A stretch of 64,000 nt of DNA, from positions 248,001 through 312,000 of the forward strand of contig OZ260079.1 in the NCBI GenBank assembly GCA_965284365.1, given 5' to 3'. Made by a program: the position numbers and the translations under genes. Each line of letters opens with the position of its first letter. The stretch's first letter is position 1. Source of the DNA: Phragmitibacter sp965284365 (GTDB lineage Bacteria; Verrucomicrobiota; Verrucomicrobiia; Verrucomicrobiales; Verrucomicrobiaceae). The notes beneath the pieces are model-generated. The model saw only the letters and a program-made list of their open reading frames with translations. It had not been told where the DNA came from and did no database searches. Positions 16,886 to 26,460 of the stretch are shown one piece after another.

Positions 16886-17701
16886 ATGAACCCCCAAGCC
16901 GAAGCCAACAACCCCACTATCTTGGCATCGTCTCCAAACTCGCACCCTACACCGGCGGGCGTGATGAGTTGGGATCTCCCGGGCTTTTCAACGTTGTCTG
17001 AAGAGACCAGTGAGGCGAAGGATCGCATTATTGCGCTGCTCGCGCATGAACTTAGAACGCCACTTACCCCTGTTCTGATTGCCGCCCAATCCTTGTTAGA
17101 AGACAAAACCCTGCCGCCGGAAATGCAGGAAACGGTTAGGATGATTGAGCGCCATGTGCGACAGGAAGCATCAATCATTGGCAAACTCCTGGATAGTCTG
17201 CTTATCCATGTGGGAAGGTTCACATTAACGACGAAACAACTCGATCCCCATGAAGCAGTGCGCCAGGCCGTGACGGAGTGCGCGGAAGATTTTTCCCGGA
17301 AAGGTCAAAAAGTGAAACTGGCCTTCACGCGCGCGGACGTATCCGTGGACGGAGACCTTTTCCGCTTGAAACAGGTGTTCACCGCACTCCTGGAAAACGC
17401 CGCTAAATTTGGTCCTGAAGGCAGTTCCGTGTATGTGGAGTCAAAGGTAAATGACGGCACTTGTCAGATTACCGTTTCCGACGATGGCCCGGGTATCGAC
17501 CCGGAGCAGAGCGATGGGATTTTTCAGCCCTTCGGTCAACAATCCTCTCCCGCCGTTCGCGGTGGACGCAGAGGACTGGGCCTGAGTCTGGCCATTGCCA
17601 AGGCTATCGTGGAGGGCCATGGCGGTGAATTGACTGCCCGAAAATCCGAGCAGGGTGAGGGTTCAGCCTTCAGTGTGACACTGCCCGCTCGAGCGGCATA
17701 A
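16886..17701 (+). CDS. Soluble histidine kinase without a sensor domain
   Basis: This 271-residue kinase has an H-box LLAHELRTPLTP with His54, then the N-box LLENAAKFGPEG, G1 DDGPGID, F-box FQPFGQ and G2 GLGLSLAIAKAIVEGHGGEL, so it should be catalytically complete. The first 40 residues form no recognisable sensor domain and there is no membrane helix or signal peptide; it must be cytoplasmic and take its signal from a partner protein. It follows two response regulators and precedes a receiver-only protein, suggesting a small phosphorelay. Confidence 0.88.
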   Translation: MNPQAEANNPTILASSPNSHPTPAGVMSWDLPGFSTLSEETSEAKDRIIALLAHELRTPLTPVLIAAQSLLEDKTLPPEMQETVRMIERHVRQEASIIGKLLDSLLIHVGRFTLTTKQLDPHEAVRQAVTECAEDFSRKGQKVKLAFTRADVSVDGDLFRLKQVFTALLENAAKFGPEGSSVYVESKVNDGTCQITVSDDGPGIDPEQSDGIFQPFGQQSSPAVRGGRRGLGLSLAIAKAIVEGHGGELTARKSEQGEGSAFSVTLPARAA

Positions 17702-17864
17702 CCGGGTGCAAGGCGCCGCCCAAGTGATTGACGCCTATCCGCGTAGTGCAAGCGTGATAGCACCGGATATTACTCAATATATCTTAATTAAATTACACGA
17801 GACTCAATCGCAAAAACCTAACAATCACTAAGGCCAAGCTGGATTGCGAAATCGAATCCTCAGC

Positions 17865-18290
17865 ATGACCGAGAATACCCCCCTTGGTGAAGCGCCGCAC
17901 CTCAGAATTTTTGTAGTAGAAGACGATCGTGACACTTCCAGACAACTGCGCCGTTATTTGGAAAAGCAAGGCCATAAAGTGGCCGCTGCCGCCTCCGTGG
18001 AAGAGGCTTTGCGTGGATTGGAATATGACAGCTATGACGTGCTCTTGTCAGACATCGGCCTGCCTGATGGCGATGGCTGGGCTCTACTGGAGCAGGCACA
18101 TCTACCCACCTCAGTTTGCACCATTGCCATGAGCGGCTTCGGCACGGAGACAGATAAACTTCGCAGTCGTGGCGCCGGTTATCAGCACCACCTTGTGAAG
18201 CCATTCAATCTCCAGACGCTTAACAGCCTGCTTAACGAACATTCGCTAACCTGCGCCAGCCACAATAGTGACTTGGCGCGGGCCAGCTGA
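17865..18290 (+). CDS. Receiver-only response regulator
   Basis: A 141-residue single receiver domain: acidic cluster in LRIFVVEDDRDT, phosphoacceptor Asp63 in VLLSDIGLPDGDGW, AMSGFG, and the switch lysine in HHLVKPFNL. There is no output domain, so it probably acts as a phosphate shuttle or by protein binding. ATG 17865 is preferred to an upstream in-frame TTG at 17844. It lies 163 bases after the soluble kinase and ends convergent to the HMA-like gene. Confidence 0.85.
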   Translation: MTENTPLGEAPHLRIFVVEDDRDTSRQLRRYLEKQGHKVAAAASVEEALRGLEYDSYDVLLSDIGLPDGDGWALLEQAHLPTSVCTIAMSGFGTETDKLRSRGAGYQHHLVKPFNLQTLNSLLNEHSLTCASHNSDLARAS

Positions 18291-18314
18291 CGATCGTTTG
18301 ATCCGGTCCAATCC

Positions 18315-18563
18315 TCAAGCTTGGGAGACATCGCCGGTCTCTCCACTGAGAGAGTCCTGAAAGAGACTGGCTTTGAAGCCTGCCTCTTGGAGGACTTTAA
18401 GTACCTTTTCTTTTTTAAGCTGGGCGGGATTGTAACGAATCCACACGCCCTCCTGAATGATGCGAGCCGCTTCCACGCCGTGAAGTTTTCGGAGAAGACT
18501 TTTCGCGCGTTCCTCGTCCGCTTGGAGGTCCATGTTCAGGACAATGAGATCCAGTTCTTCCAT
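18315..18563 (-). CDS. HMA-like ferredoxin-fold protein lacking the metal CxxC
   Basis: An 82-residue protein reading beta-alpha-beta-beta-alpha-beta: LDLIVLNMDL, EERAKSLLRKLHGVEAARI, GVWIRYNP, LKKEKVLKVLQEAGFKASLF. Spacing and the GVEAARI / YNP / LQEAGF pattern match heavy-metal-associated (HMA) domains, but the usual MxCxxC metal loop is absent (NMDLQAD instead). ATG 18563 follows a weak GGAAA; ATG 18605 and GTG 18635 are in-frame alternatives giving 96 or 106 residues. It is convergent with the receiver gene. Metal transport is unlikely; a protein-interaction role is possible. Confidence 0.65.
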   Translation of the reverse strand: MEELDLIVLNMDLQADEERAKSLLRKLHGVEAARIIQEGVWIRYNPAQLKKEKVLKVLQEAGFKASLFQDSLSGETGDVSQA

Positions 18564-18788
18564 GTGCGTTTCCGCACCAGCCGCGTGGTTCGAATTTACG
18601 GTCATACTGAGAACTGATTGCAGCGCATCGGCCACGGGGAGTCAATAAGGGAGTTGAGCGGATTCTCGCGACCGCAATCCTCCATTGCTGCCGGAAAGCC
18701 AATATCTTGCTTTTTGATGTAACCAAGACAATGGCCGGTTACACCCGTTTGTTAGTCGCACCTTCTTGTGAGATGCAATCGGATTGGA

Positions 18789-21700
18789 CTATTTAGCGAC
18801 TACGGGAGGAGTCGGCTTACGCACTTTGAGAAGCACAGGCATGGAGGTTTGGCCATTATCTCTCGTGCCGGAGGCGCGGGCACTCCCGATCAGGCCATGC
18901 ACCCAGCAGTCCTGCTCAGGCACCCACTTGGCGCATGAGATGTGGATCTCCCGGTCGCTCTCATTGGGCCGGATCTGTGCCCCATTAAGGCCCAGGTTAT
19001 CGAGAATGATCCCCTCAGGAAGATTCTCCAGATCGAGATTGATGAAGCCATTGTCATCGCCCCGCCGGTCGGCACGCATCCAGGCAATGGTGGTGGACCC
19101 CGGGGCCACTGTAATTTCGTAAGGTTCCGCGGGAGACGACTTCCCATCGCCCACGGGCTTGCCACCGACATCAGGCTCCAAATGAAGCATTTGCTTTGGT
19201 GAGGCCTTCACCATGAAAGAGGGGAACGCCGTGATGTTCTTCGTCACCGTGCGGCCCTTCACTTTGGCAGTGGCGGTGAAGCGGACCTTGCTCCAATCCA
19301 CGAGACCCGGCTTGGCATCAGCCTTTACGAAGATCGAGCCATTGGCTTCCAAATGGCCTGCCTGGATGGTGATAGGGCTCGGCACGAACGTTCCCGCTGG
19401 CGTATTCGTGATGTCCACACGCACGTCTTCATCAAAGCCATCGATGCGATCCACGATCAGCGCGAATTGCTCCCCGGTGCCCGCACCAATGCCAGTGGAG
19501 ACCTTTGAGGCAGTCAAGTTGACATTGAAGTCGGGCTGGGGGGCCCGGGCGATCAGCCGGTAAGCATAACGCTCCCCACTCCAGCCACGTGTGTCGCTCA
19601 CGCGCGCGTAATAGCGGCCTTTCTCTGGAGCCGTGAAAACGAGATAGCTATCCCGGCCAAGCTTGCGTTCGCCATCATCATCATTGGAATAGTTCAGCGT
19701 GAAGACCGGCAGGCCGTTTGGAACAATGGCCTCATCAACCCGTTTGGGGCGCACCACATAACACGCTTCATCGAGGCCGTGACCAGCCGGGCTGGTGTGG
19801 AAGAACGCGCGGCGCTTGTTGCCATTCGCGAAATACACCATGTCGGCATCCGGCCCACGAGCCAGACGGAAGATCTTCAGGATCTCGCCATTGAAGTACA
19901 TGTAATCATTCAGTTCCATCTCATCGAAGCGGAAGAGACGAATCGCTGCATCATCGGCTTCCTCACTGCGGAGGGTAATAGAGGAGTCCTTGGTGGCTTG
20001 CATCCGCATCATGGGGACGGACTGACCTTTCGCATCGAGCATGTCGATCTTCGTATCGGCAGGTGAACCCATCATCGACGCGCGCGTTTCCAAAACAGTC
20101 TGCTGACCCTTTTCAAAATCGAACGCATAATAATCCACATCCGGGGCTATCGCCGAAGAAGTGTTGGCCTGCGAAGCGGCGGCTTTGAACAAGCCATTCA
20201 CGGAAGATGGCAATGCCAGGACCTGGGCTTTCTCCAGCGCATCTCCACTCTCCACTTCCACGACTTCCGGAAGCCGGCTCGCGTCGACCTTCAGATTCAC
20301 GCGGCTGCGGTATTCCTCCGATGTCATGGGCAGGGCGACCTCACCATCGGCGCCGGCGGTGACTTTGATTTCGTGGGACTTCAGATTCGGCCCGGAAAGA
20401 TGCACCGTCCCTTCCTGATTGGCCGGGAGACTCAGAGGCCACCAACCCGTGACATAAGGCAGCACGCCCGCGGTGAGCCGGTAGAAGTGCTCTGCCGAAC
20501 CCTGCAAGGTAATGTCCCGCACGCGCACCTTGTATTCACCGTCCGCAGGCGCTGTGAAGGCGAGAAACGGATCAGAGCCACTGTCGAGTCCGCTGTTGCT
20601 GGCGAGGATGCGGTCATCCGCACCGAAGATCTCCAAACACGGCGAGGTGACCTTGGAAAGAAGACGCTTGGCAGCGATGTCAAAGACCACGGTTTCACCC
20701 TGCTTGGCGGAAAAGATGAAATCGTCTTGCTGTCCGGTGCCAGCTAGGGTGCCCCAGACATTAATGGGCATGGCCAGCTTCGGCGCAGAGGCAAGTTCAG
20801 GCCGGGTCGCTGGATCGTTCGCAAACTCGATCTGCGGGAGGTTGTCCACCGCAATCTTCAATTTGGCCGACTGTCCCGTCGCGGTGGTGATCCACACGTC
20901 TTGTTGGGAGCGTGGCAGCTTGGCGTCAGCCGTAACCGTCACCTCCACCACATCGCCCGTTTTATTCAGAGGCTTGATCTCACCCTTGAGTAGAGGGGTG
21001 CCAAAGTTGACCGACTTGATGTCGAAGAAATTCTTGCCGGCAAAACGCAGTTTGGTGACCGTGCCGCTCTGCACACCACGCGGTGCGATGCGCATTAATT
21101 CCGGCGGACCCACCTTCACCGCCGCTTTCGGCTTGGCAGACGCAGGCATGGCTGGCTGTCCGGTAGCTGTAGCAGTAGCCGCAGCAGCAGTCATCGCGGG
21201 CTTCGGTGCCGGTGGTGAGACAGGCTTGCCTGTGGCAACATCATAGATCGCCAGGGATCCGTCGAGACGTCCCAGCACAGCCTGATTGGCGGTGAGCAAT
21301 GTCAAAGCAGGCGCCCAATCCGGTTGTGCTTCCAACAAGTGGCGCACCGTGAGGGTAGCGGCATCCCAGACTTTAGCGGATTTGTCCGAAGCCGTTGAGA
21401 CCAGGGAAGCGCCATCTTTAGAGTAGGCGAGATTCAGCACCGCGCCTTCGTGAGCGAAACGTGTGAAGAGCAGTTTGTTGGTCCCCTCCACAGCGTTCTC
21501 GGTGACGTTCCAAACGCGGATGCGATTGTCAGCGCCTGCAGAAGCCACGGTTTTTCCGTCAGGAGAGAAGGCCAGCGCGTTCTGCTCCTTGAGCGGTTGA
21601 GAAAAGGTGTCGAGCCGCTTCCCCGTGGCCACTTCCCAAAGTTTCACCGTGCGGTCCGCGCTCGTACTGGCGAGCACCTTGCCATCGGGACGAAAAGCGA

Positions 21701-22550
21701 GGCCAAAGACGCCACCATTGTGCCCCGTGAGCACGCGCAGTTCGGTCCCGGTCGTTATGCTCCAAAGCCGGATCTTCTGGTCGTAGCCTCCCGTGACCAG
21801 GGTGCGGCCATCAGGCGAAAGAGCCAGGGCATAAAGAGCATCCGTGTGCCCTTCATACTTCCGGACTAATGAGCCGTCCGCGACTTTGAACTGATAAGCA
21901 ACGCCGCTGATTCCGGAATCGCCGGCAGCCACAAAAAGGCTGGCGCCATCCGGCGAAAATACGATCACCGTGGCTTTGCCCGCAATGCCTTCCAAAGTGC
22001 GAACCGGCTTACGCGTGGCGGCATCCAACAATTCGACGCGGCTAAATTGGCCCGAGGCAAGGAGCTTGCCATCCGGCGAAGCAGCCAGAGACTGAATAGC
22101 CTTGGGTGGAGCCTTAGCCGGATTGATCTTCGGTAGCGAGAGAAGAATATCCGTGGGTTTCTTCTCAGCCTGCGGAGCCACGGCGCCTCCATCGATCCAT
22201 GCACGAATCATCGCGATCTCGTCCGGTTTCAGGTGTTCCTTTTTACCGGGCGGCATGAACTGGTTCTTCCCTTCCTTGCCGGAACGGCCTTCGAGGAATT
22301 TTACAAGCAACGAGTCCTGGGCATTCCCTGGAATGATGGCCTTGTCAGTCTTCCCGCCTTTCATAAGGGCGGTGAAGCTATCCATATTTAAATCGCCATC
22401 CGGCTCATCCGCCCCGTGGCAATCCACACAATGCTCCTGCCACAGTGGCGCAATCTTCCCCGCATAATCCACGGGCGCCGGAGCGGCGGTCAGGAAGGAA
22501 GTGATGCTGAGAAGGCTGGCAGCCGGCAAATACGATGAAAAACATTTCAT
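18789..22550 (-). CDS. Secreted cytochrome-c / WD40 / pre-peptidase-type multidomain protein
   Basis: About 1253 residues. A signal peptide (MKCFSSYLPAASLLSITSF) is followed by a PSD1-type cytochrome segment with one CxxCH (CVDCH, residues 41-45). A seven-bladed WD40-like propeller follows, with repeats such as LALSPDGRTLVTGGYDQKIR, LAFRPDGKVLASTSADRTVK and LAFSPDGKTVASAGADNRIR. After a Pro/Ala-rich linker come several beta-sandwich regions, two of which (around DDFIFSAKQGETVVFDI and VDYYAFDFEKGQQTVLE) look like PPC-type domains. ATG 22550 is used rather than 22619 because it gives the signal peptide. It lies 27 bases after the DUF1549/DUF1553 gene in a three-gene set typical of Planctomycetes and Verrucomicrobia. 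Its substrate is unknown. Confidence 0.87.
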   Translation of the reverse strand: MKCFSSYLPAASLLSITSFLTAAPAPVDYAGKIAPLWQEHCVDCHGADEPDGDLNMDSFTALMKGGKTDKAIIPGNAQDSLLVKFLEGRSGKEGKNQFMPPGKKEHLKPDEIAMIRAWIDGGAVAPQAEKKPTDILLSLPKINPAKAPPKAIQSLAASPDGKLLASGQFSRVELLDAATRKPVRTLEGIAGKATVIVFSPDGASLFVAAGDSGISGVAYQFKVADGSLVRKYEGHTDALYALALSPDGRTLVTGGYDQKIRLWSITTGTELRVLTGHNGGVFGLAFRPDGKVLASTSADRTVKLWEVATGKRLDTFSQPLKEQNALAFSPDGKTVASAGADNRIRVWNVTENAVEGTNKLLFTRFAHEGAVLNLAYSKDGASLVSTASDKSAKVWDAATLTVRHLLEAQPDWAPALTLLTANQAVLGRLDGSLAIYDVATGKPVSPPAPKPAMTAAAATATATGQPAMPASAKPKAAVKVGPPELMRIAPRGVQSGTVTKLRFAGKNFFDIKSVNFGTPLLKGEIKPLNKTGDVVEVTVTADAKLPRSQQDVWITTATGQSAKLKIAVDNLPQIEFANDPATRPELASAPKLAMPINVWGTLAGTGQQDDFIFSAKQGETVVFDIAAKRLLSKVTSPCLEIFGADDRILASNSGLDSGSDPFLAFTAPADGEYKVRVRDITLQGSAEHFYRLTAGVLPYVTGWWPLSLPANQEGTVHLSGPNLKSHEIKVTAGADGEVALPMTSEEYRSRVNLKVDASRLPEVVEVESGDALEKAQVLALPSSVNGLFKAAASQANTSSAIAPDVDYYAFDFEKGQQTVLETRASMMGSPADTKIDMLDAKGQSVPMMRMQATKDSSITLRSEEADDAAIRLFRFDEMELNDYMYFNGEILKIFRLARGPDADMVYFANGNKRRAFFHTSPAGHGLDEACYVVRPKRVDEAIVPNGLPVFTLNYSNDDDGERKLGRDSYLVFTAPEKGRYYARVSDTRGWSGERYAYRLIARAPQPDFNVNLTASKVSTGIGAGTGEQFALIVDRIDGFDEDVRVDITNTPAGTFVPSPITIQAGHLEANGSIFVKADAKPGLVDWSKVRFTATAKVKGRTVTKNITAFPSFMVKASPKQMLHLEPDVGGKPVGDGKSSPAEPYEITVAPGSTTIAWMRADRRGDDNGFINLDLENLPEGIILDNLGLNGAQIRPNESDREIHISCAKWVPEQDCWVHGLIGSARASGTRDNGQTSMPVLLKVRKPTPPVVAK

Positions 22551-22576
22551 ACGAGAGAAAGACTTGGGGCTGCAGA

Positions 22577-24805
22577 TCAATGATTGAAGATGAACTCCTG
22601 GGAACTCATGAGACCCCACAGCACATCTTCCAGCGTGGCCCGACGTACCGCGGCATCCGTAGAACCTGCCAGCATCGCGAGGATGCTTGATTTTTCCTTG
22701 TCGGTCGGGCGCCGGCTCAGTGCCGTCAGATAGGCGTCTTCCACAATGGCGGCATCATCCTTCCCGGAGGCAAGCAGTGTCTGCACACGGTTGTTGGGTT
22801 GAGCCAGTTTTTCGTTCAGTGTGTTGCCATTCGCGATGTGAAGCGCCTGTGCCATGCTGGGTTCATTGGTGCGCTCGCAGTCACACGTTTGCTCGCGATC
22901 GGGCCGGCCAAAGCTGGTGAGGAAATACGAGATTGTATTGCTGTCCGGCAGCTGCATCGCGCGGTAGCCCATGGGATAGGCAGCGCCGACGCCTTTGTTA
23001 GCATTCCGTTCGTCGCGGTTGAAGCTCGTCGGTACTGCCGTGACTTGACTCACTGCGTCCAGCATGACCTCCGCCATGAGCCGCTTCGGGTAATAGCGGG
23101 CATAAAAACGGGTGTCGTCCTTGTTGCCTGCCAGAGCTTCGCTGCTGCGTTGATAGGTCTCACTCTGAAGGATGACCCGCATGAGAGCGCGCAAATCAAA
23201 GCGATTCTTGCCGAGAAACTGGGCAGCTTCATTCAAAAGCCTTTCGTTGCTGGCAGGGTTCGTCATGCGGAGGTCATCCACCGATTCCACCAAGGCCACA
23301 CCGAAGAAGTTCTTCCAAACACGGTTGGTGATGGCGCGTGAGAAATAGGGATTCTCCGGCGAAACCAGCCAGTCGGCCAGGGCCACCCGGCGATCCTCCG
23401 GAGAGGTGAGGCTGATCGGCTTGCCATCCAGAGGTGTTGGCTGTTTGGCGGTGTTGGTGAGAGGCTGCACCAGATCACCTTCCGGTGAATGGAAGATGAC
23501 ACGCTCGTCCTTGACGGTGCCGTTCTTCACACGGACGCGGGAGACCAGATTCGCGAAGGCGAAGTATTGGTCGTTCGTCCATTTCTCCATCGGATGGTTG
23601 TGGCACTTCGCACACGCGATGGACATGCCGAGGAAGGCTGTGGAAACGGTTTCCGCCAGCCGGGTCGGTTCATCATGCAGGACAAAGAAATTGCCCGCGC
23701 CATTCTCCAGCGTGCTCCCCGTGGAAGTGAGGAGAGTTCGCACCATCACATCCCACGGTGTGTTTGAGGCCACGTTCTGCCGGATCCATTGGTAATACGC
23801 CCACATCGGCTGAACCGGAAGCTTGTCGGAATTCACCAGCAGCAGATCGCTCCACTTGTAGGTCCAGTAGTCCACGAACTCCGGCCGCGTCAGGAGGGAA
23901 TTGATAACGGCCTCGCGTTTGTTCACGTCCTTGCTGGCCAGGAAGGCGCGGGTTTCTTCCAGGCTCGGCAACACGCCAATGGTATCCAGATAGGCGCGAC
24001 GGATGAAATCTTCATCCCTGCTGCGGCTGGAGGGTGGAATGTTCAACTCCACCAGCTTCTCCTTCACGCGCTCATCTATGAAGTTGCGCGGTTGGAAAGC
24101 CTTGAAGGCTTCTGCAATAACGGGCTGGTCATAAGGCACCGTCACCGTGGCGATGCTTAGCTTGCTCAAGTACCACGCGGTGATGGTCCCCTCCCCTCTC
24201 CCCGTGATCTTCACCAAGCCATCACTGTCCGCGGTCGCCACAGACTGATTGCCTGAAGTGTACTTCGTCCAGCGGGTCACGTCTTCCTGGCGGCCATTGT
24301 TGAAGAAAGCGGTGACCTTCAGCGGCTGCGACTGACCGAGCTTCAATGTCGCGTGCCCTGGAGAAATCACGATGCGCTCGATGCGGGCATCGTCTGCTTT
24401 CGGACCTGCCGCGCCTTCGGCAATCCACTGCGCCAGTATCTGATATTCCGGCGAGTCCACCTTGAACTTCTCGCCACCTTTGTGCGCAATCGTCTTGGTC
24501 GCCTTTAGCAGGAACAGACTGCGCGCCGGATCATCAAGTGATACGCGACGGCCCAGCGCAGACCGGGTGATGTTGATATGGTCGCCCACATCGTCATAAC
24601 CCAGCAAGGAAAGACGAAAGCCTCCCTGTCCTGCGGCTGAACCATGGCAGGCGCCACTGGAGCACCCATAGCGTGCCAGGATGGGCTGCACCTGATTCCG
24701 GAAGGAAATGGGTGGAGCATCTGCCGCGAGTACCGGCGCGAGTAACGCGGCCTGGGCGATGGCCAACAAACCAAGGGATTTAACTTTCACGAAAGCAATA
24801 CGCAT
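22577..24805 (-). CDS. DUF1549/DUF1553 cytochrome-like secreted protein
   Basis: A 742-residue exported protein: signal peptide (MRIAFVKVKSLGLLAIAQAA), an N-terminal heme-like motif with unusual CX4CH spacing (CSSGACH, near residue 48), a bacterial Ig-like (Big_2) region around LGQSQPLKVTAFFNNGRQED, the DUF1549 domain beginning near NFIDERVKEKLVELNIPPS and containing CAKCHNHP (CxxCH), and a C-terminal DUF1553 domain (RRVALADWLVSPENPYFSRA, later DREQTCDCERTNEPSMAQAL). Such proteins are abundant in Planctomycetes and Verrucomicrobia and are nearly always beside a DUF1501 gene, as here. Their biochemical role is not established; an electron-transfer function in polysaccharide catabolism has been suggested. 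Confidence 0.9.
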   Translation of the reverse strand: MRIAFVKVKSLGLLAIAQAALLAPVLAADAPPISFRNQVQPILARYGCSSGACHGSAAGQGGFRLSLLGYDDVGDHINITRSALGRRVSLDDPARSLFLLKATKTIAHKGGEKFKVDSPEYQILAQWIAEGAAGPKADDARIERIVISPGHATLKLGQSQPLKVTAFFNNGRQEDVTRWTKYTSGNQSVATADSDGLVKITGRGEGTITAWYLSKLSIATVTVPYDQPVIAEAFKAFQPRNFIDERVKEKLVELNIPPSSRSRDEDFIRRAYLDTIGVLPSLEETRAFLASKDVNKREAVINSLLTRPEFVDYWTYKWSDLLLVNSDKLPVQPMWAYYQWIRQNVASNTPWDVMVRTLLTSTGSTLENGAGNFFVLHDEPTRLAETVSTAFLGMSIACAKCHNHPMEKWTNDQYFAFANLVSRVRVKNGTVKDERVIFHSPEGDLVQPLTNTAKQPTPLDGKPISLTSPEDRRVALADWLVSPENPYFSRAITNRVWKNFFGVALVESVDDLRMTNPASNERLLNEAAQFLGKNRFDLRALMRVILQSETYQRSSEALAGNKDDTRFYARYYPKRLMAEVMLDAVSQVTAVPTSFNRDERNANKGVGAAYPMGYRAMQLPDSNTISYFLTSFGRPDREQTCDCERTNEPSMAQALHIANGNTLNEKLAQPNNRVQTLLASGKDDAAIVEDAYLTALSRRPTDKEKSSILAMLAGSTDAAVRRATLEDVLWGLMSSQEFIFNH

Positions 24806-24876
24806 AGCGAAACTGATGAGGGGGGGAATTGTCTCCTGAAGGAGTGATGTGAATCAGGATTTGGATCAGGGTCAGA

Positions 24877-26253
24877 TCAGAAGAGTTCTTTGATCGCCTC
24901 AAAACCACGATCAATGATGGGGAAAGGCCTCCCCTGCGGCCCGGGCAATTCCGTTTCCAGATCAATGCCCAGTGAATGATAAACCGTGGCCACGACCTCG
25001 GCGGGAGTAACAGCGCGCTCGGCTGGATAACCGCCGATATCATCACTCTTGCCAACGATTCGGCCGCCTTTCACACCACCGCCCGCAAAACCGACCGTCC
25101 AGACTTGGGGCCAGTGATCCCGGCCACCGGCTGGGTTCACCTTTGGCGTGCGGCCGAATTCCGCGAGATTGCAGACCATCGTATTGTCCAGCATGCCACG
25201 CTGGTGCAGGTCTTCGATCAACGCGCTGTAACCTTGGTCGTACATGGGAGCGACTAGATCACGCATGCCTTCGATGCTGGTGAAGGGCTTGCTGCCATGA
25301 ATGTCCCAGGTGATCTCGTTGAACACAGTGATGAAGCTGTTCACCGTGACAAAACGCACGCCACGCTCCACGAGCCGCCGTGCCAGCAGACAGCACTGGC
25401 CGAAGCGGTTCATGCCATACCGATCCCGCACGGCCTGCGGCTCCTTGTTTAGGTCGAATGCCTCCCGCGCCTTGGTGCTCGTCATGAGGCGATAGGCGTC
25501 GTTGAAGTTCGAGCTCATGAGCTTCGCCTGCTCGCTGGCCTCGAAGTTCTTCACCGATTCATCCACAAGCTGACGAAGCGCGCGGCGGCGCTCCAGCCGC
25601 ACTTCACTGATCTCTTTCGGCGGCAACAAGTCAGGTACCTGAAAACCCTGCGCAGAGGGGTCGGCATTCAGGACAAAAGGATCATAGGTCTTCCCCAGGA
25701 AGCCCGCATCCTGACCGTGCGGCATATTGCCCCCGGTGGGTCCCATGGCCTGCGGCAGGATGACGTGTGCCGGAAGTTCGCTGCGGCGGCCTTTGAGGAA
25801 CTCAAGCGCACAACCGGCGTGCGGCGTATTGATGCCGCCTGTAAAGAGCCGTCCGGTCTGCATCATCTGATGGCCAGTATCATGCACGGCGGCGGCGGTA
25901 TGATACACACTGCGAACCAGGGAGAATTTGTCCGCGATCTTCGCCATCTGCGGGAAGATCTCCGTGATTTGCATGTCAGGGTTGTTCGTCTTGATCGTCT
26001 TGAAGGGTCCGCGCACCTCGCGTGGAGCATTGGGCTTCGGATCCCAGGTATCGATCTGGCTGGGAGCGCCCAGATTGAAGATCATGATGCAGGCCCGCTC
26101 GTCCTTGGACTTGTCCGTCATGCCCATGGCGCGGAGCTGGCTCAACTGGGGCATGGAAAGACCCAGCGCGCCGAGGATGCCTGCCTGCAGGAAGTCGCGC
26201 CGCGATTTGCCGTCGCAAGTGGTGATGGAGCCGGGACCGGTAAATTGGAACAT
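24877..26253 (-). CDS. DUF1501 protein with Tat signal
   Basis: A 458-residue DUF1501 protein. The N-terminus has a twin-arginine type export signal (SRRDFLQAGILGALGLSM), followed by family segments ACIMIFNLGAPSQIDTWDPK, YHTAAAVHDTGHQMMQTGR and MVCNLAEFGRTPKVNPAGGR, which recall the alkaline-phosphatase/sulfatase superfamily. It is the first gene of the three-gene minus-strand set, 71 bases before the DUF1549/DUF1553 gene. The protein is exported folded and probably acts with that partner in the periplasm; activity is unproven. Confidence 0.9.
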   Translation of the reverse strand: MFQFTGPGSITTCDGKSRRDFLQAGILGALGLSMPQLSQLRAMGMTDKSKDERACIMIFNLGAPSQIDTWDPKPNAPREVRGPFKTIKTNNPDMQITEIFPQMAKIADKFSLVRSVYHTAAAVHDTGHQMMQTGRLFTGGINTPHAGCALEFLKGRRSELPAHVILPQAMGPTGGNMPHGQDAGFLGKTYDPFVLNADPSAQGFQVPDLLPPKEISEVRLERRRALRQLVDESVKNFEASEQAKLMSSNFNDAYRLMTSTKAREAFDLNKEPQAVRDRYGMNRFGQCCLLARRLVERGVRFVTVNSFITVFNEITWDIHGSKPFTSIEGMRDLVAPMYDQGYSALIEDLHQRGMLDNTMVCNLAEFGRTPKVNPAGGRDHWPQVWTVGFAGGGVKGGRIVGKSDDIGGYPAERAVTPAEVVATVYHSLGIDLETELPGPQGRPFPIIDRGFEAIKELF

Positions 26254-26395
26254 AGAGAACGTCAGGGGTGAAGGCGGGGGCCAATGAGGGGAACGCTATA
26301 TTACGGTATTTGAGGCCCTGCCTTGAATGGAGAATGCTTGGTGTAGCATGGATTATCTGGGCGTGAGCCGCTTGGATCTCCCGCACGCAGGCACG

Positions 26396-26427
26396 AAAAA
26401 AGCCGCCCGGCTTTCGCACAGGCGGCT
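26396..26427 (-). terminator. Rho-independent terminator after dps
   Basis: On the minus strand an AGCCGCC / GGCGGCT stem of 7 base pairs with a 13-base loop is followed directly by a run of at least five T. It lies about 34 bases downstream of the dps stop, in the correct orientation. Confidence 0.8.
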
Positions 26428-26460
26428 GATCAAAAAGGAAAAATCGACGATCCGGAAGAC

